Shown piece by piece: positions 44,748-57,418 of a stretch of DNA of 64,000 nt (its first letter is position 1; the number at the start of each line of letters is the position of its first letter). The translations under genes were made by a program, and so were the position numbers. The notes beneath the pieces were generated by a model. It was given only the letters and a program-made list of their open reading frames with translations, did no database searches and was not told where the DNA came from. Origin of the DNA: Hypomyces perniciosus (Eukaryota; Ascomycota; Sordariomycetes; Hypocreales; Hypocreaceae); the NCBI GenBank assembly GCA_008477525.1, contig SPDT01000013.1:1721501-1785500 (forward strand), written 5' to 3'.

Positions 44748-45842
44748 ATGTCAAAACTTGTAGGATATTTCCGAAACTCAACCCGGACCGTTTCATCGAT
44801 AAAGAGATCGCTTTTTTCTGTTTCATGTGAGGATAACACCCGATTCCCCCGCATTTTACTCTGTCCTCATCGGGATTGCGGGAATAAGACCCACAACTCT
44901 TGCAAATCTCCGGACGTTGGGCTTGACCTCCTGGCTCTTGATGATACCCTATACTAATCAGAAAAGCATCTCGATGGCACTTCATTCCTAATCATCTCTT
45001 TATGCGGGCAAAACAGACGAAAAGTCAGCTCGATGTTACATCCGGGCGTATCTTATACCTACCTTAATATCCTTCAGAGTTCTTACCCACTCAGCCCTGC
45101 TGTGCATAGGTATGATAGCGGTTTTGCCCGGGCCGACAAAGGCGAATATGGAAATCTGTGTCAGCAAGAGAGGCTACGTACCCAGACACCTGGGCTGACA
45201 AAGCGATTGCGTTTATACAGTCATCATGATGGCTCACTATGACAGCCGCCATTCCAACAAACCAACCAACCAGGGACGCCTTTTATTACTACACACACAA
45301 ACATGGTACTACCAGCGATATGCATACGTATATGGAATACGCAAGAGCACGATGGGATTGGCGGAATTAACTTATTGAACGTCTTTGCCTCCACTTTCGC
45401 CATTACTACCAAGAAAAAAGGGCGTAATCATCACACACATACCTAGGTACATTCCCCTACACCCCTCTATTGGTCATCTTTTAACGACAAAACCCGAATC
45501 ATGCTTAGCACTGAATACTTTGTATCTTGCCAAGTAAGTACGAGTCGTAGTACTCGTATATGATGACGGTAGTATACTGGTATGGGCATCTCACTAACAA
45601 GCTCCGGATTATCGCCAGCTGGCTACGGAGTTTCGGAGATGGTGTACTCCGTACTACGAAGATCCATTTTCTCGAGTAGGCAAAAACGAACAGAAAACGA
45701 AAGTCTGGGGGATTAATAAAGTGTAATGCCAAGCATTGCCAAGCATTACCAAGACATGATGAATCCGATGACAAGTGCTTTACTCGTATAACACGTATTC
45801 TATTCTTGGCATAATACTACTACAACAACAACAACGACAACA

Positions 45843-45874
<32 letters not shown>

Positions 45875-48280
45875 CACTACCACCACTACTACTACTAGCT
45901 GGAGTACTCACCCCCCCTCACCATTTGCCTCGCAATATCACATCCATATGCAATGTCATCTACTATTACTACTACTATTAGGTATATCTCATTGAGGTTC
46001 TTGGCCCCAAAGGATTGAAGCGCGCGCGGGCTTAAAATGGGTCATTCTTTCATCATGGCGTCAGCCCGATCCGGTCAGCCGTGCATCTTAGGAGAGGGCG
46101 TAAGTAATGCTTACGTACCTAGCCTGGTGATAAAAATACCTACATTGACTGCTTGTAGGGCTGAAAGACGGTTTGTCGCCTGAAGTCTCTGTCTTCAGAT
46201 GATATGTCTCCCGCCGTGATGTTGCTAGTGCCACTAAGGCTAGCAGAGTGGCCAGCCCTGTCTGTGCCAGCCCTGCCTGACGATCATGCATGGCTAGGCC
46301 ACATAGAGTAGTTGACTAGTATTTGGCGCAGTCCTCTCGCAGCAATATATATTCTCGTGGTTTCATGATTCGGCTCCGAAAGACACCCCGCACAGATCCG
46401 ACAAGGCCATGTCCGGAAAGGGTAATGTTCGCACCCAAACAGAGCCTACCTACTCCGTACTCTTTGAGGGAATTAAGCTACAGAGTACTTTCTGACCAAT
46501 GATTAATAGTACTATTACCTAGGTACTGCTGCGTACTCCGTAGTATGGGCAAGAAAAGGAGGCACAAATATCGCGCGATGGAGCCTTCATCTACGGAGTA
46601 TAATGAATGATCCTTAAGCCATCGCATGAGAATCAGTACTGGACACCGCGGATATGACAACCTCTAATGGATGCCATTAGCCAGCACCTGTAACAAGGCT
46701 TCCTTGTTTCAAGAGCAAACCGTTGTAAGGCTGTTGTCGAGCCGCCATTGAACGCCACCACGAGAGGGCGTTCGTTAATAGTCCTCTTCGTCAGGCTCGC
46801 CAAAGCTTTGACAGATCAACAACCAGGTAGATTTTATTGCTGACTGACTACGAGTACTCCGTAGGTATGTACCAATGTATGTACCAATGTATGGACAAGG
46901 TCGTTAGCGGCCGGACGGCTGGTGTGGAAAAGATGATCCCCTCCCCACTATGGCAACATCTCCACCTGTCAGGCTAATCAAAGTCACAGCCACGCACAAT
47001 CTCCGCCCTACTAAACATCATACATACATAGGACGTTCGTACTTCGTACTGACATTCCGTACGAACGCACAAGGTGCATACAGCCTTGCAGCTGGGTCGT
47101 GCCAGCTGCGGTGGCTTTAAGCCATCAAGCCATAAAACCCCTTGTGATATCTGAGTGCTGCTGCATGTAGCGCGCGTTTCTCAGGCTGTATTTCGGAGAC
47201 ATTCCGCCGGTACGATAGCCGGAATTTCGTGGGACCAGGCCAGGGAGTGTTCTGTTCGCCTATCTTATCCTTGCCTTGCCTTTGTTGTTGTTCGTTGTTT
47301 TTGGCGCACATGGCATGTGGAGGTCCGCGGATATTACGGTCATTTCAGGAAATGACGTACGAGCAGTATTACCAGGCACGCACTTTATGTACTCAAAACG
47401 TTTGTTAATGACAGGCTGTCGTCACAGGTCGTAGTACTCCTAATGCTGATGGGCCAGGGCTGAAGCAGGGATGAGGGACCACAAATTAGAAAAGGCATGC
47501 ATAATAGTCCACCCGAGGAGGATTCGGCCATGCCCCAATCGAGTCGGGAGGAATACATACCTACATGCGTGCCTACCCACACATTTACTCCCCGTACGTG
47601 CCGTATCGAATCAATCGTCCAGACAAGACAGGAATAGAAAGTCCAGCGACCCCGTCATCCAGGCTAGAGATGTCAGCTGTTAGTCAATCTGTCAGCTTGA
47701 CAAACAGCGGTACCACATGGCGGATATCATAGCTTGCTTGCTGTTAACCAAGATCGCGGAATCGGCACCAGAGCGCGCGCGGCTGCGCACTCCCCGAGAC
47801 TCCGGATCGGTGGGTGAAGAGGCTTGGGCTAACATTAGTTAACTTAGTAGAAAGTAAGAGTTGCTTGCCTGGGCGACAAGAAAGGCGAGTCGAATCACTG
47901 ACATGAGGCCGTCAAATAGACGAGGAGGCGTTCGTCCGGCTCTGTGTAGCTGAAGTCGAGCGCCTTGGCACAAGGGAAGCCTTAGGGCGTGGGGTTAAGC
48001 CTTAACAGAACGGGATTTGGACGAAATCCAATGGATCACGGATATAATAACATTGTCGTCGTAAGTAATATATAGGTTTTTCTCTAGCCAGAGCCCATTG
48101 ACTTGGCATTCGGGAAATATGTCATAGACCGACGGGGATTGGCGTTGGCAGGTGGGTTTAGCTTTTTGTGGTGGTGAATTGATGGATTGATGTGGACTGA
48201 AAGTGGTATGTAATAGATAATAGAAGGTAGAAGCAGTATTACGGGCACAGCATGGGCAAGTTGATGTGGAGTCGTAAGAA
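44748..48280. other. Gene-poor region right of the nested elements
   Basis: TAC-linked motifs recur (45.54, 45.64, 46.45, 46.53, 46.85 and 47.04 kb). Just right of the outer element, the minus frame 44985-44746 reads CKSCGSYSRNP and then VKCGGIGCYPH, two close CxxC-like pairs, but with no further support. I see no dependable gene. Confidence 0.45.
45815..45897. repeat. CAA then ACT trinucleotide microsatellite
   Basis: A short CAA/ACA run is followed by an ACT array of about 18 units with a few C substitutions. It gives poly-Leu, poly-Tyr or poly-Thr frames that are not genes. Confidence 0.9.
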
Positions 48281-48439
48281 GTATGTATGTATGTATGTAT
48301 GTATGTATGTATGTATGTATGTATGTATGTATGTATGTATGTATGTATGTATGTATGTATGTATGTATGTATGTATGTATGTATGTATGTATGTATGTAT
48401 GTATGTATGTATGTATGTATGTATGTATGTATGTATGTA
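48281..48439. repeat. Uninterrupted GTAT microsatellite, about 40 units
   Basis: A perfect tetranucleotide array of about 159 bases, with no interruption visible. Four does not divide by three, so all frames read through it as Met-Tyr-Val-Cys repeats, or Tyr-Ile-His-Thr repeats on the other strand. Confidence 0.98.
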
Positions 48440-51196
48440 CAGGGTATGAACGTCTACATACGAGTATGTACAAGGATAATGCGATAGGATAGGACAAACC
48501 GGTGATGCATCCCTATTTGCTTTTTCTGCGTGTTTCACCGTTGTTCGCTGGTGGGACAAGATGGGATTTTGCCATGGTATTTGCCAAGTGAACACTTTGA
48601 AGACGTACATACAAAGTACACACTACTGTGTGTAAATACGGGGGCGTATGCATGCATACATTGATTTATGTATGGCAATTGGTTTTCAGTTGTGGCCATG
48701 ACTGGAGTGTCTATCTATTTATTGACGATTATATGTTGTCGGTAATACTTTCCAACAACAACATCCAGCAGTATTTGCTCGTTGGTACGAAGTACTACTA
48801 CTCTACTTCGTACTCCTCCGTACTTCGTCAGGAGAACCGCCTTACTAAGGGTATTCGCGACTCGCGTTATAGATAATCGCGACATACGCCATATAGTACG
48901 CAATATATAAATAAATTAATAATCGCACAGGCCACTTATTATGTAAAAATGGCAGCTGGAAGCAAATCGATGCGAATGAGCCGATGAGGTGCTAAAAAGG
49001 CGACCCCCTCTTCAAAGTAGATATGAAGCGGCGTCAGGTCAGTGCGCCGCCGTGGCCGACGCGACAGTACCTTGAGAATGGTACAGAGTACATCCTCCGA
49101 TTGCCGCCGAGTGCCACTGTGCCACTGAGCGGTACAGTGGGGGGAGGATCTGTCCTTGATGTACTCCGTACTCCGGAATCCGTACCTACGAGGACGAAGT
49201 ACACAAGGGTATGTACGAGTACAGGAGAAGGGAGACAGAGGGGTGTAGGGCTCTGTACGTACCCGTAGTAGGAGTGATCATCACACTCGCAATACAATCT
49301 TTCTCCGGCTCTGAGTCCCGGCTCTTGTAACCGGCTGTTGGCCGACTGGACTGACACAGACCGATGGACTTGTTGGATAGAGGATTCTCAGAAAAACTCC
49401 CGTACTTCGTTAGTACCTAGTACTACGAGTATGTACGAGTACAAAGTACGTACTGCCATTACGGAGTACGAAGTACACAGAATAGCAATTGCCAGCCCCG
49501 CCGCGCCATGGCCAGGGGCCTGGATCCCAGGCGCTCTCCTCCAGGGCTTTCCACTCTGGCACACCCTCAGTCACGCCTCACACCCTCACACCCACTTACC
49601 CTCTAACCCCCCTCCCATGTCTGTCCAGCCCTGGGCGCTCCACCTGATGGATTCTTGAAATTCTTCTTCTTTTTCTTCTTCTGTCTGTGCACACACCCCT
49701 CCCGCGCCATACCCTACCTGTTCCAACGTGCAGCATTACGCCCACGCCCGCCCCGCCCCCTCTGGTGCCACACCGAGCCAGTGTCAGTGGCCCTACGCCG
49801 CTAACGCCCTACGACAGGCCCTTCTGGGGGTGTGGTTGCGGGTGTGGTTACAGGGCCTCCCAGCCAAGAACAATCCCTGGAGCTCTCCCTCAGACCAGAT
49901 GTCTCCGCTGCCCACGCGGTGCTAATGCTGTAGCTAAAGCAGCCGCACCCGTGGCCGTTTGGGGGGAGGGGAAGGAAGCCAGTTCAACGCTGGCGCTCGT
50001 ACCCAAACCGATCCTCTGGGAACGCTCCTCGCTCACACTACGAGGACTCCGTACACCTACACTCACTCCTCTCTCCTCTCCTCTCCTCTCATCCCCTCTC
50101 CTGGACCTGGACCTGGACCTGGATCTGGACCCGCGGCCAGGGAATCAGAGCGCCATGCACACGCCCCTCTGCTCGTCTCTAATAAGGCTGGTCGTGCCTC
50201 ATGCTCGCGCTCTCTCGGCCCTTTAAAGACCTTTACGTGCGCTTCTCCCTCGCCTCGTCTCTCGCTGTCTATCCTCTGACGGCGTCGTCCCTCAAGATCG
50301 ATCTCTACCTCCGTCTCTCTGTTTCCCGGCCGGCGGCGTCTTCGACGATCGAACGACTACACAGGAGAAACAACTGAGAAGAGAAGAAGAGAAAGAAGAC
50401 GAAGAGGAAGACGAAGAGGAAGAGGGGAGCGCTGTCGGCGCTGATAACCCACCGTCATCATCCAACCAACAACTCGCCCACCACCTACGCAGCGGGCTTG
50501 CTTGAACCACGGAAAGCTGTCTTTGCAGCCACGCCCTCTGCCTGTGCTGCTGTTCTGGCCACCCTTCTATTCCCACTCCACTTCTTTCTGGCACGAGCAA
50601 CAAAAAACCAACCTTATTCTTCGTTCCCAACACCTCTTCTGCTTTTACTCCGCCTACCTCTTTTATTTTTTTTATTCTTTATTTTTTTTATAACTCCTGC
50701 CTCTCGCTTACTTTATATATTACTGGGAGTGTCTATGTTCTGAAGACTTTATACCCTTGGTCTAGCGGCTTCTGTGTATCATTCGTCTTGGTTGCATGCT
50801 CTATCCCATTCGCCCTCTATTTTTTCTTCTTCTCCGTGAAGCTTCTTCTCTTTGCTTGTTTCTCTAGCTTTGCCACACATTGGCGTGTTTGTGGCTTTCG
50901 AACCGCTGGTTGACGCGAATACAACGGCATCATTATCGCCACCACGCCGAATTCCAACCTACGTCGCTTCTCGAGAAGGCAAATTCGACTCCAGCCGAGG
51001 CAATCGAAGGAGCAGACCCAGCATCTACTTCATACCGACTGTCTGTGACACTACTCGCCTTCCAGTCGGCATTTCCATGACTCGAATGGACGTATAGCTA
51101 CAGCAACCCTTTCCATCATTCTGCCAATGCCCATCTTGGCCTCGCCTCTCGACACCCCAACGAGTCTCACGCATCGGTATACCAAACCACGTCGTT
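48440..51196. other. Motif-rich spacer, then pyrimidine-rich leader of the C2H2 gene
   Basis: From 48.6 to 49.5 kb the TAC-linked motif reaches its highest density, with clusters at 48784-48830, 49158-49203 and 49400-49475. From 49.5 kb the composition changes to C/T-rich, with CTCTC runs at 50072-50102 and a hexamer-like GGACCT tandem at 50102-50131. Two CT-rich leader segments lead up to the C2H2 start. A 179-codon frame at 49687-50226 is low-complexity and not accepted as a gene. Confidence 0.5.
49400..49475. repeat. Dense TAC-linked motif cluster
   Basis: Within 76 bases there are CGTACTTCGTTAGTAC, TAGTACTACGAGTA, GTACGAGTAC, AAAGTACGTAC and ACGGAGTACGAAGTAC, covering nearly every position. 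This is the densest copy cluster of the family. Confidence 0.65.
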
Positions 51197-53187
51197 ATGG
51201 CCTACCCGCCACAATATAGAGAGGTCCCCCCTCCCCTTCCGAGTATCATTGTACCTGGCTCCGGCTCCAATCGCTTCCGAGACCAAGGTGTTCCTTTTGC
51301 ACGGAGTCCAGCCGTGTCAATACCTGGCATCGATTCGCGAGACGACGTCCCCCCTCCGCTACCGCCTCCGCGGATCCTGCCATTCGGCGACCCCCAGACA
51401 CAATACCTCGAAGACATGAAGAGAGATCGAAGGGATTTCTCCCGAGGCTCATCCTTTGCCAGCGGCTCCGGCAGTATGAGCCCGTCTTGTTTGGATGATA
51501 GATCAAGCTTCAGGAGGAGGGACACAGGCAACTTTAGTGGCGATGAAGGTTACGCTAGCTATGCCTCAACTGAGAGGTTTGACTTCCCCTGCCCATGAGG
51601 ATAACGCAGACTGGCCTCCACAGTGGGCTAACATTGGCATTCTAGGTCCCGCGATTCCCTCCCAGCCGAGTTCGGACTTCACCATAACAGATTCCAGTTC
51701 CAATCTGCTGCCGATCTGCATGGCGATAGCATGAAGAAGAAGCTAGATCCTATTCGGACGATGGAGAAGTCGCCTCCACGCTCCCTGCTTACTTCTTCGG
51801 TAAGCGATCTTGCGAGAAGGGCTCAGCCTGACAGCAGATTCGTTCCCACCCTCAACATGCCCTTCCAGCTTCCCATCCACAGCCGTGTTCCCTATGACCA
51901 CCAACTGCGGGATTCACCCACCTTCGCTGCTGCATCACCTCGGTCGACCCCGTTCCACCACACTCCGATGGATCACCGGTCACCGGTCGATGGTGCGGAC
52001 ATGGATCGCTCACCACGAGGCCGGTCGAGAAGAAATAATAGTGATGATGCGTCTGCGCATGGAAGCTTTGCCGATGACATGGAGATTGAGGAGACGTCAT
52101 CGCTGAGGAGGTTACACATTGATGAGCCTTATACGGGTGCAGGACAGAAGAGGCGGGCGGCTAGTCCTGCTTCGGATGACCTTGGTCTTCATACTATGAC
52201 TGGCCAGACGGACGCTTTGCGTCGCCGTGATGGAGCCTCTCGTGGTTCTCCTACACCCCGTCTATCCGCCGCTCCGCTCTCGGTTCTGTCTAGCGCTCCT
52301 TCGCGGTCCAACTTTTTCTTGTCTACCATCTCCATTCCAACCTCGGCCAGCACCACTGCGAGCTCCTTCGGGCACCGCTCTCCGGGTGGAATCTCGCCAG
52401 GTGGTCCCTCTCCGACGTCATGCACGTCACCGTACAATTCGCCTGCGTCTCTGAACCCCAGCCCCAGGACCTCTGTCTCAACCAGAGCACCAATGCATGC
52501 GAGGACGGCATCTGGCGCAAGTCCCAGGAAGCTGGAAATGCAAAAGCCGGGTGGTGCCAAGTTTCAAGGGTTCTTCATGTGCGAATGTTGCCCTAAGAAG
52601 CCCAAGAAGTTTGAGACAGCTGAAGAGCTTAGGTGAGTCCAGGCCATATGTGTTTCCACCGAAAGGGGGGACATCATTTTCACAATCATATTTTTGACCA
52701 ATGCTAACAACTTCCTAGCACACATGAAGCTGAGAAGCAATATGAATGCAGCTTCTGCGGTAACCGCTTCAAGAACAAAAATGAGGCCGAGCGCCATCAA
52801 AACTCACTGCACGTACGCCGCCATTCATGGTCTTGTTCAGCTCTCTCAGGCTACCATCGGGCGTTTCACGAATCGACAACTCACCCTGGCTCGGCCGATG
52901 CATGTGGCTACTGTGGCGAGGAATTTCCTCGCTCCGGGCATGGGGCTAGCGCTGGTGCCATGAATGGCGGCATTTCATTGAGGCACGCCACCGACCAGGA
53001 TTGGGACGAGCGGATTCGACACCTTCAGGAGGTGCACAAGTTTCGGGAATGCAACTCTTCAAAGAAGTTTTACAGAGCTGATCACTTCCGTCAGCATCTG
53101 AAGCATAGCCACGCAGGCACCAGTGGAAAATGGACCAACATGCTGGAGAATGCATGCTTGATGGAGGAGGATCCAACACCGCGGTGA
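51197..53187 (+). CDS. C2H2 zinc-finger protein, likely transcription factor
   Basis: Three exons are inferred: 51197-51576, 51646-52632 and 52719-53187, giving 611 residues. The 69 and 86 bp introns are phase 2 with branch sequences GGCTAAC and TGCTAAC. The N-terminal two thirds are disordered, with proline-rich (PPPLPSI, DDVPPPLPPPR) and Ser/Thr-Pro-rich parts suited to phosphorylation. Fingers start at about residue 438. The first is CECCPKKPKKFETAEELSTH, completed in the next exon. The second, CSFCGNRFKNKNEAERHQNS, ends LH. Further C-terminal Cys/His sets (CGYCGEEF and FYRADHFRQHLKHSH) form a less regular pair. The layout suggests a nuclear DNA-binding regulator. I do not recognise a named orthologue. 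The start is the first ATG after the long pyrimidine-rich leader. Confidence 0.85.
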
Positions 53188-56179
53188 AAAAAAACACGCT
53201 CCAGAATTGAGCATGACGACCACAAGGTTACTGAACCAGCTATGGGACAACGAACATGACGATATAACGAATGGAAATATTGCATTCGCCTGGCGAAGTC
53301 AAAGACGTTCAGATGCCATACATCACGCAACAACAATAAAACGCAATACACACAACAGGGGACAATGATCTGGCGACCTGCATCTCTTTCGCATCCAAGT
53401 TTTTTGCATTATTTTTTTTTAAATGACTTGACGACAAAACATAGTTTCATACACGGCGTTTGGGTACATGGACAACCGGGTACACAGATCATTTGTGGGT
53501 TCGACTAGGGTCTCTGAGGAAGCATGCATTGGCGGCGAAGAAGGCATAACTTTTACGTTTTAAGATAATGGGCACGCGGTGCCCAGCGGAGGGAAGAAAC
53601 CTATTTCTGACTGGGTTCAGAGACAACAAAAGGAAGCAATGCTGTGTGCCTTTGCTGATGATAGCGGCACGAAGGTGACGAGACTAGGCATGCTGGTTGG
53701 CTATGGGGATGGGAGGAGGGATGAGCCCTGGATTGGTCCAATGATGTTTGTGGACGTGCATTTCATACTACTACATGGACGGGCTGACCAACGGCTTCGG
53801 ATCCACCGGTATCCTGTAGTCGATTATACGAAAATCAGACGCAGGTTGAGTCGGCCAAGCCGCTGGACAGTTGTCACGCTGTGCTGGGATCTTGTTAATT
53901 AATACGGTTTATCCGCTCCTGTTCTCGCTTGACTTTCGGATTGTCAGCCGGGTATTGGGATGTTACGCGGATCTAGCCGCTGGACCCTTGTCACTCTTGA
54001 GCCGCTCAACATATTGCTGGATGGATTTTTGCACGAGTCTCGATACCTTAGCCAGTTCGACAAATCACGCTAACGCCGGCAACTCCATTCGGCAAGATGC
54101 CAAAGTCCGATTTTGTCTCTTCGCAGTGTGATGGCTCTGTAGCCTTGGGAAACCCCACGATAATTTGCGAGTTCTGTCGCCACATATTAATTCAGTCCGG
54201 CTTGTATTACTTCGTACGCAGGTGGCTGATCGGCTTGGTTGGGCTGAGCTCGAGATCCCTGCGTGATGCACGGCATTGGTTGGCCCAAGCGTCGTCGTCT
54301 TGCTTTGGTGGGAGCTCAGCAAGTGTTCAGCCGGCCGTCGTATGATGATGGGTCTGGTCTGCACTAATATCTGACATACACTTGCATCAACGGCCCCGGA
54401 TTGGTTGGAGATTCCATCGACTTTTAAGTGGCAAACACGAGAAGCGGCGCAAGTGTCGTTTTTGAGCTGGGGGATGTTTTCTTTCAACATGTACCTCTGC
54501 ATGACTATGGGATGATGGGGCCTCCCAGGCTGACAATCCTTGTTGTACTATGTGTGGGAGGGAAGACATGAATGGAAGGGATCTATGGAATCTGGGATCA
54601 CGGGGCGGAAACCAAAACACATACATGGGACAGGCTGGGTAGGATTGGAAAACTCTGAAGGCTATCAGGGCACCAAAAAAAATAGCAACATGATTGATAA
54701 GATTCATACTGTCTCTCTGTCTGTCTGTCTGTCTCACTTTTGCGTGATGGCCATCTCATCTCTGGAGACAATGCAAGTAGAACTGGCTAACGGTGATAAT
54801 GTTGGACTGATGGTACCTAGGATCTTTTGGCTGACATGCGGCAACCTCGTAATCGCGAAGAAAGCGATCTCACCAATGAGAGCCGGCCCAACTCAACTGG
54901 AGGAACTAGCGTATGCAGAAACCTGCTTTCGGTAATAGGAGAATGACGGCTACTACCTTAGTATGTAGTAGGAATGGAAGTGAGTGACACTGGTGCAAGC
55001 ATGCTGGTTATTGGGGCTAATTGTACTCCGTAGCGTGTGTACGAAGTACGAAGTACTACTACTCCGTATGAAGTAGCCTACATACATATAAGCGTATATG
55101 AGCGAATATGTACGTGCTATGGACAAAGAAGAATAGAGTCGAGTGCCGAGTAGAAAGGGAAAGGTGTTGGTTGGCTTACACGCAGGGAGAGTAGCTTTGG
55201 GAGACATGTCCATGCATACCTATGCGAAGTAACAGATACGTTGTACTTTTCATATTACGTGAAGTTTTAAGTAAACACGGAGTAACGATTGTATATATTG
55301 GATGGTTTGTGTTGGAGATGCTTAGATGCTTAGAGAGAGCGCGGAATTTGAAGTTGGCCGAAAGGCGCATATTAAGCCCCAACAAATCGGAACCCCCGAA
55401 AAGAGGAGAAAACAGGGAGAAGAAAGAAGAAAGTGCATAATGAGGTGATCTGCTACTAGCAGTCGTTAGTACGACTTAGCAGATGAGAAGCTTCTTGGAG
55501 AAATGACAAGGGGAGAGAGAGGCCAGCCTTACAGCAGGGCTGGAGGGTGTGGAGATGATTCAGTGAGATGATGTGGCTGGAGAGCGAATGAGTCAGAAGG
55601 GGCTGGTGAGGAGTGTGGCGGTGCAGAAGAATTGTGTGAGGGAGGGGCAAAGAAAGAAGAGTCTGAGATTGCGATGGATGTGGATGAAACTCGATGAGGT
55701 TATTGTATTTTTTTATTGTTTATATATAGTATGTATATATTTATATAGAGTGAGTAGAAGAAGAGATTCATGCCGGGAAGAGGTCAAATATAGTGTGTTG
55801 AAATGCTTTTTCAACTAGCGGATTGAAGCAAAATTTTGGAGAGAAGAGACTTTTGAGTGAGGGGTTCAACTCGCAACAAACAAACAAACAAACATCCCTC
55901 CAAACACCTCGAAGCGAAGCAACACAACTTGGACAAAAAGGGGAGACGGAATAAACTCCAAGTTTCAGTTAACCCCCCCCCCTTTCAAACTTCTTAATAA
56001 GAGCCAGCAAACATCGGCTTGCACATCCCATCGTGGCCTCTCCAACTAGCAAGGCTGCACTAGGCGGTGGTGCGGAGGATATCCGAGACGATATCCCGTC
56101 CGCTGAAGCGCAGAGGGGGCAGTTTGGCCATCAGCTGGAAATAGAGGAACACAAAGCCCTGGAGAAGAGCGTGGTGGAG
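53188..56179. other. Intergenic region, about 3 kb, no gene recognised
   Basis: It starts with the 3' flank of the C2H2 gene. Scattered frames of 80-145 codons (53.6-54.9 kb) lack protein character. TAC-linked motif copies occur at 54209-54220 and as a chain at 55024-55075. A CTGT tetranucleotide run lies at 54713-54733 and an ACAA run at 55876-55893. The frame ahead of the next gene is open for 147 bases but has no ATG, so it is taken as leader. Confidence 0.5.
55024..55075. repeat. TAC-linked motif chain
   Basis: GTACTCCGTAG is followed by GTACGAAGTACGAAGTAC and ACTCCGTA: two head-to-tail GAAG units between inverted GGAG units. Confidence 0.6.
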
Positions 56180-57418
56180 ATGGCCCTGAGCAGAATTGAG
56201 GGCGTGGATGAGCTCTACGTGGGGGGGTGAGTCCCAAATTCCGTGGGCTGAGAATGAGGATATCAAGAAATCAGGGCTAATGTTTGGGGTTCAAGCATTT
56301 GGGCCCTTCGCCGCTCTGACTCGCTCATTGAGAAAAACATCACGCACGTCTTGTCCCTGGTGGCGTTTAACCCGTCTGGCCTCAAGAACTTCAAAGACGA
56401 GCCGTTTTCAGAGTACGGCAAGCCGTTTCAGCACCTCCTCATCGACATTGACGACGTCGAGGATGCGGATCTCTTGGTTGAGCTGCCGAGGGCAGTCAAG
56501 TTCATCGACGAGGGACTAAGGCCCACGGGCACTGCCAGCAGCAGGGATGACGAAGCCGCTTTAGAGACGGCTGTGGAGAAGTTGGGCTTGGAAGGCAAAG
56601 ATGCGCAAAAAGGAGGCGTCTTTGTGCACTGCGCCGCGGGAAAGTCACGCTCCGTGTCTGTCATCGTGGCATACCTGCTCTGGCGATATCCCAACCGCTT
56701 CGACCCAGCGTCCTCCGGTGTCATCCGCCAGTCTCGTAAGGACACGGCCTCCGAAGCGGTCACGGCGGCGCTGAAACTCATCCGTCGCACTCGCCCCATG
56801 GCCGAGCCGAACGACGGATTCATGGAACAGCTCGCGCTCTGGTGGGAAATGAGCTGTCCGGAGGACGTGGAAGCGCATCCTGCTTATCAGCGCTGGGCGT
56901 ACAAGCGTGAGGTCCAGGAGCATCTCGCTGTGGGACAGGCACCCTCGCGTCTACGATTCGAAGATGAAGTTGCATCACAGAATCCTACATCGGGGTCCCC
57001 GGGGACAAATCTGCGCTGCAAAAAGTGCCGACGCACACTCGCTACTTCACCGTTCATCCTCCCGCACGATCCTCCGTCTCCGTCTCCTTCATCTCCCTCT
57101 TCCTCCTCCTCCCCAGCAGCAGCCTGTCAGCACATCTTCATCGAGCCGCTGAGTTGGATGCGCGCCGAGCTCGAAAAGAGCGAACTAAGCGGGCGTCTAA
57201 CGTGTCCCAACGCTCGGTGTGGTGCCGGCGTGGGAAGATATGATTGGAAGGGCTTCCGCTGCTCGTGTGGCGGGTGGATGACGCCGGGGTTTTCGCTGCA
57301 GAGGGCGAGGGTAGATGAGGATGTGTCAGTGCCAACGAATGTCGCTAGGGGTAGTAATAATGCGCAGCAGAGTCTGGGGATACGAATGCCGCCAGGCCTG
57401 AGAGGGGGGAATCTATGA
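56180..57418 (+). CDS. YVH1: Dual-specificity phosphatase, Yvh1/DUSP12 family
   Basis: Two exons are inferred, 56180-56226 and 56296-57418, joined by a 69 bp phase-2 intron with a GTGAGT donor, giving 389 residues. MALSRIEGVDELYVG followed by WALRRSDSLIEKNITHVLSL is the typical DUSP N-terminus. The signature HCAAGKSRS lies at residues 127-135, with the catalytic cysteine at 128 and the arginine at 134. The C-terminal third has the Yvh1 zinc-binding set: CKKC, then CQH, CPNARC and CSCGGW. Yvh1 uses this zinc domain to release Mrt4 from pre-60S ribosomes so that the P0 stalk can be installed; the phosphatase activity is dispensable for that role in yeast. A proline/serine-rich insert (about residues 292-315) separates the first zinc pair from the rest. 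The chosen ATG is the only one in the open upstream frame. Confidence 0.94.

Noticed and set aside
48239..48610. Long Tyr-Ile-His-Thr and Met-Tyr-Val-Cys frames
   Set aside because: They are only translations of the GTAT microsatellite.
49687..50226. 179-codon plus-strand frame ahead of the C2H2 gene
   Set aside because: Proline/serine and LDLDLD runs arise from CT-rich and GGACCT tandems; better explained as promoter and leader DNA.
53579..53902. 107-codon frame downstream of the C2H2 gene
   Set aside because: No ATG at the stated start (it opens on GTG), and no conserved pattern.
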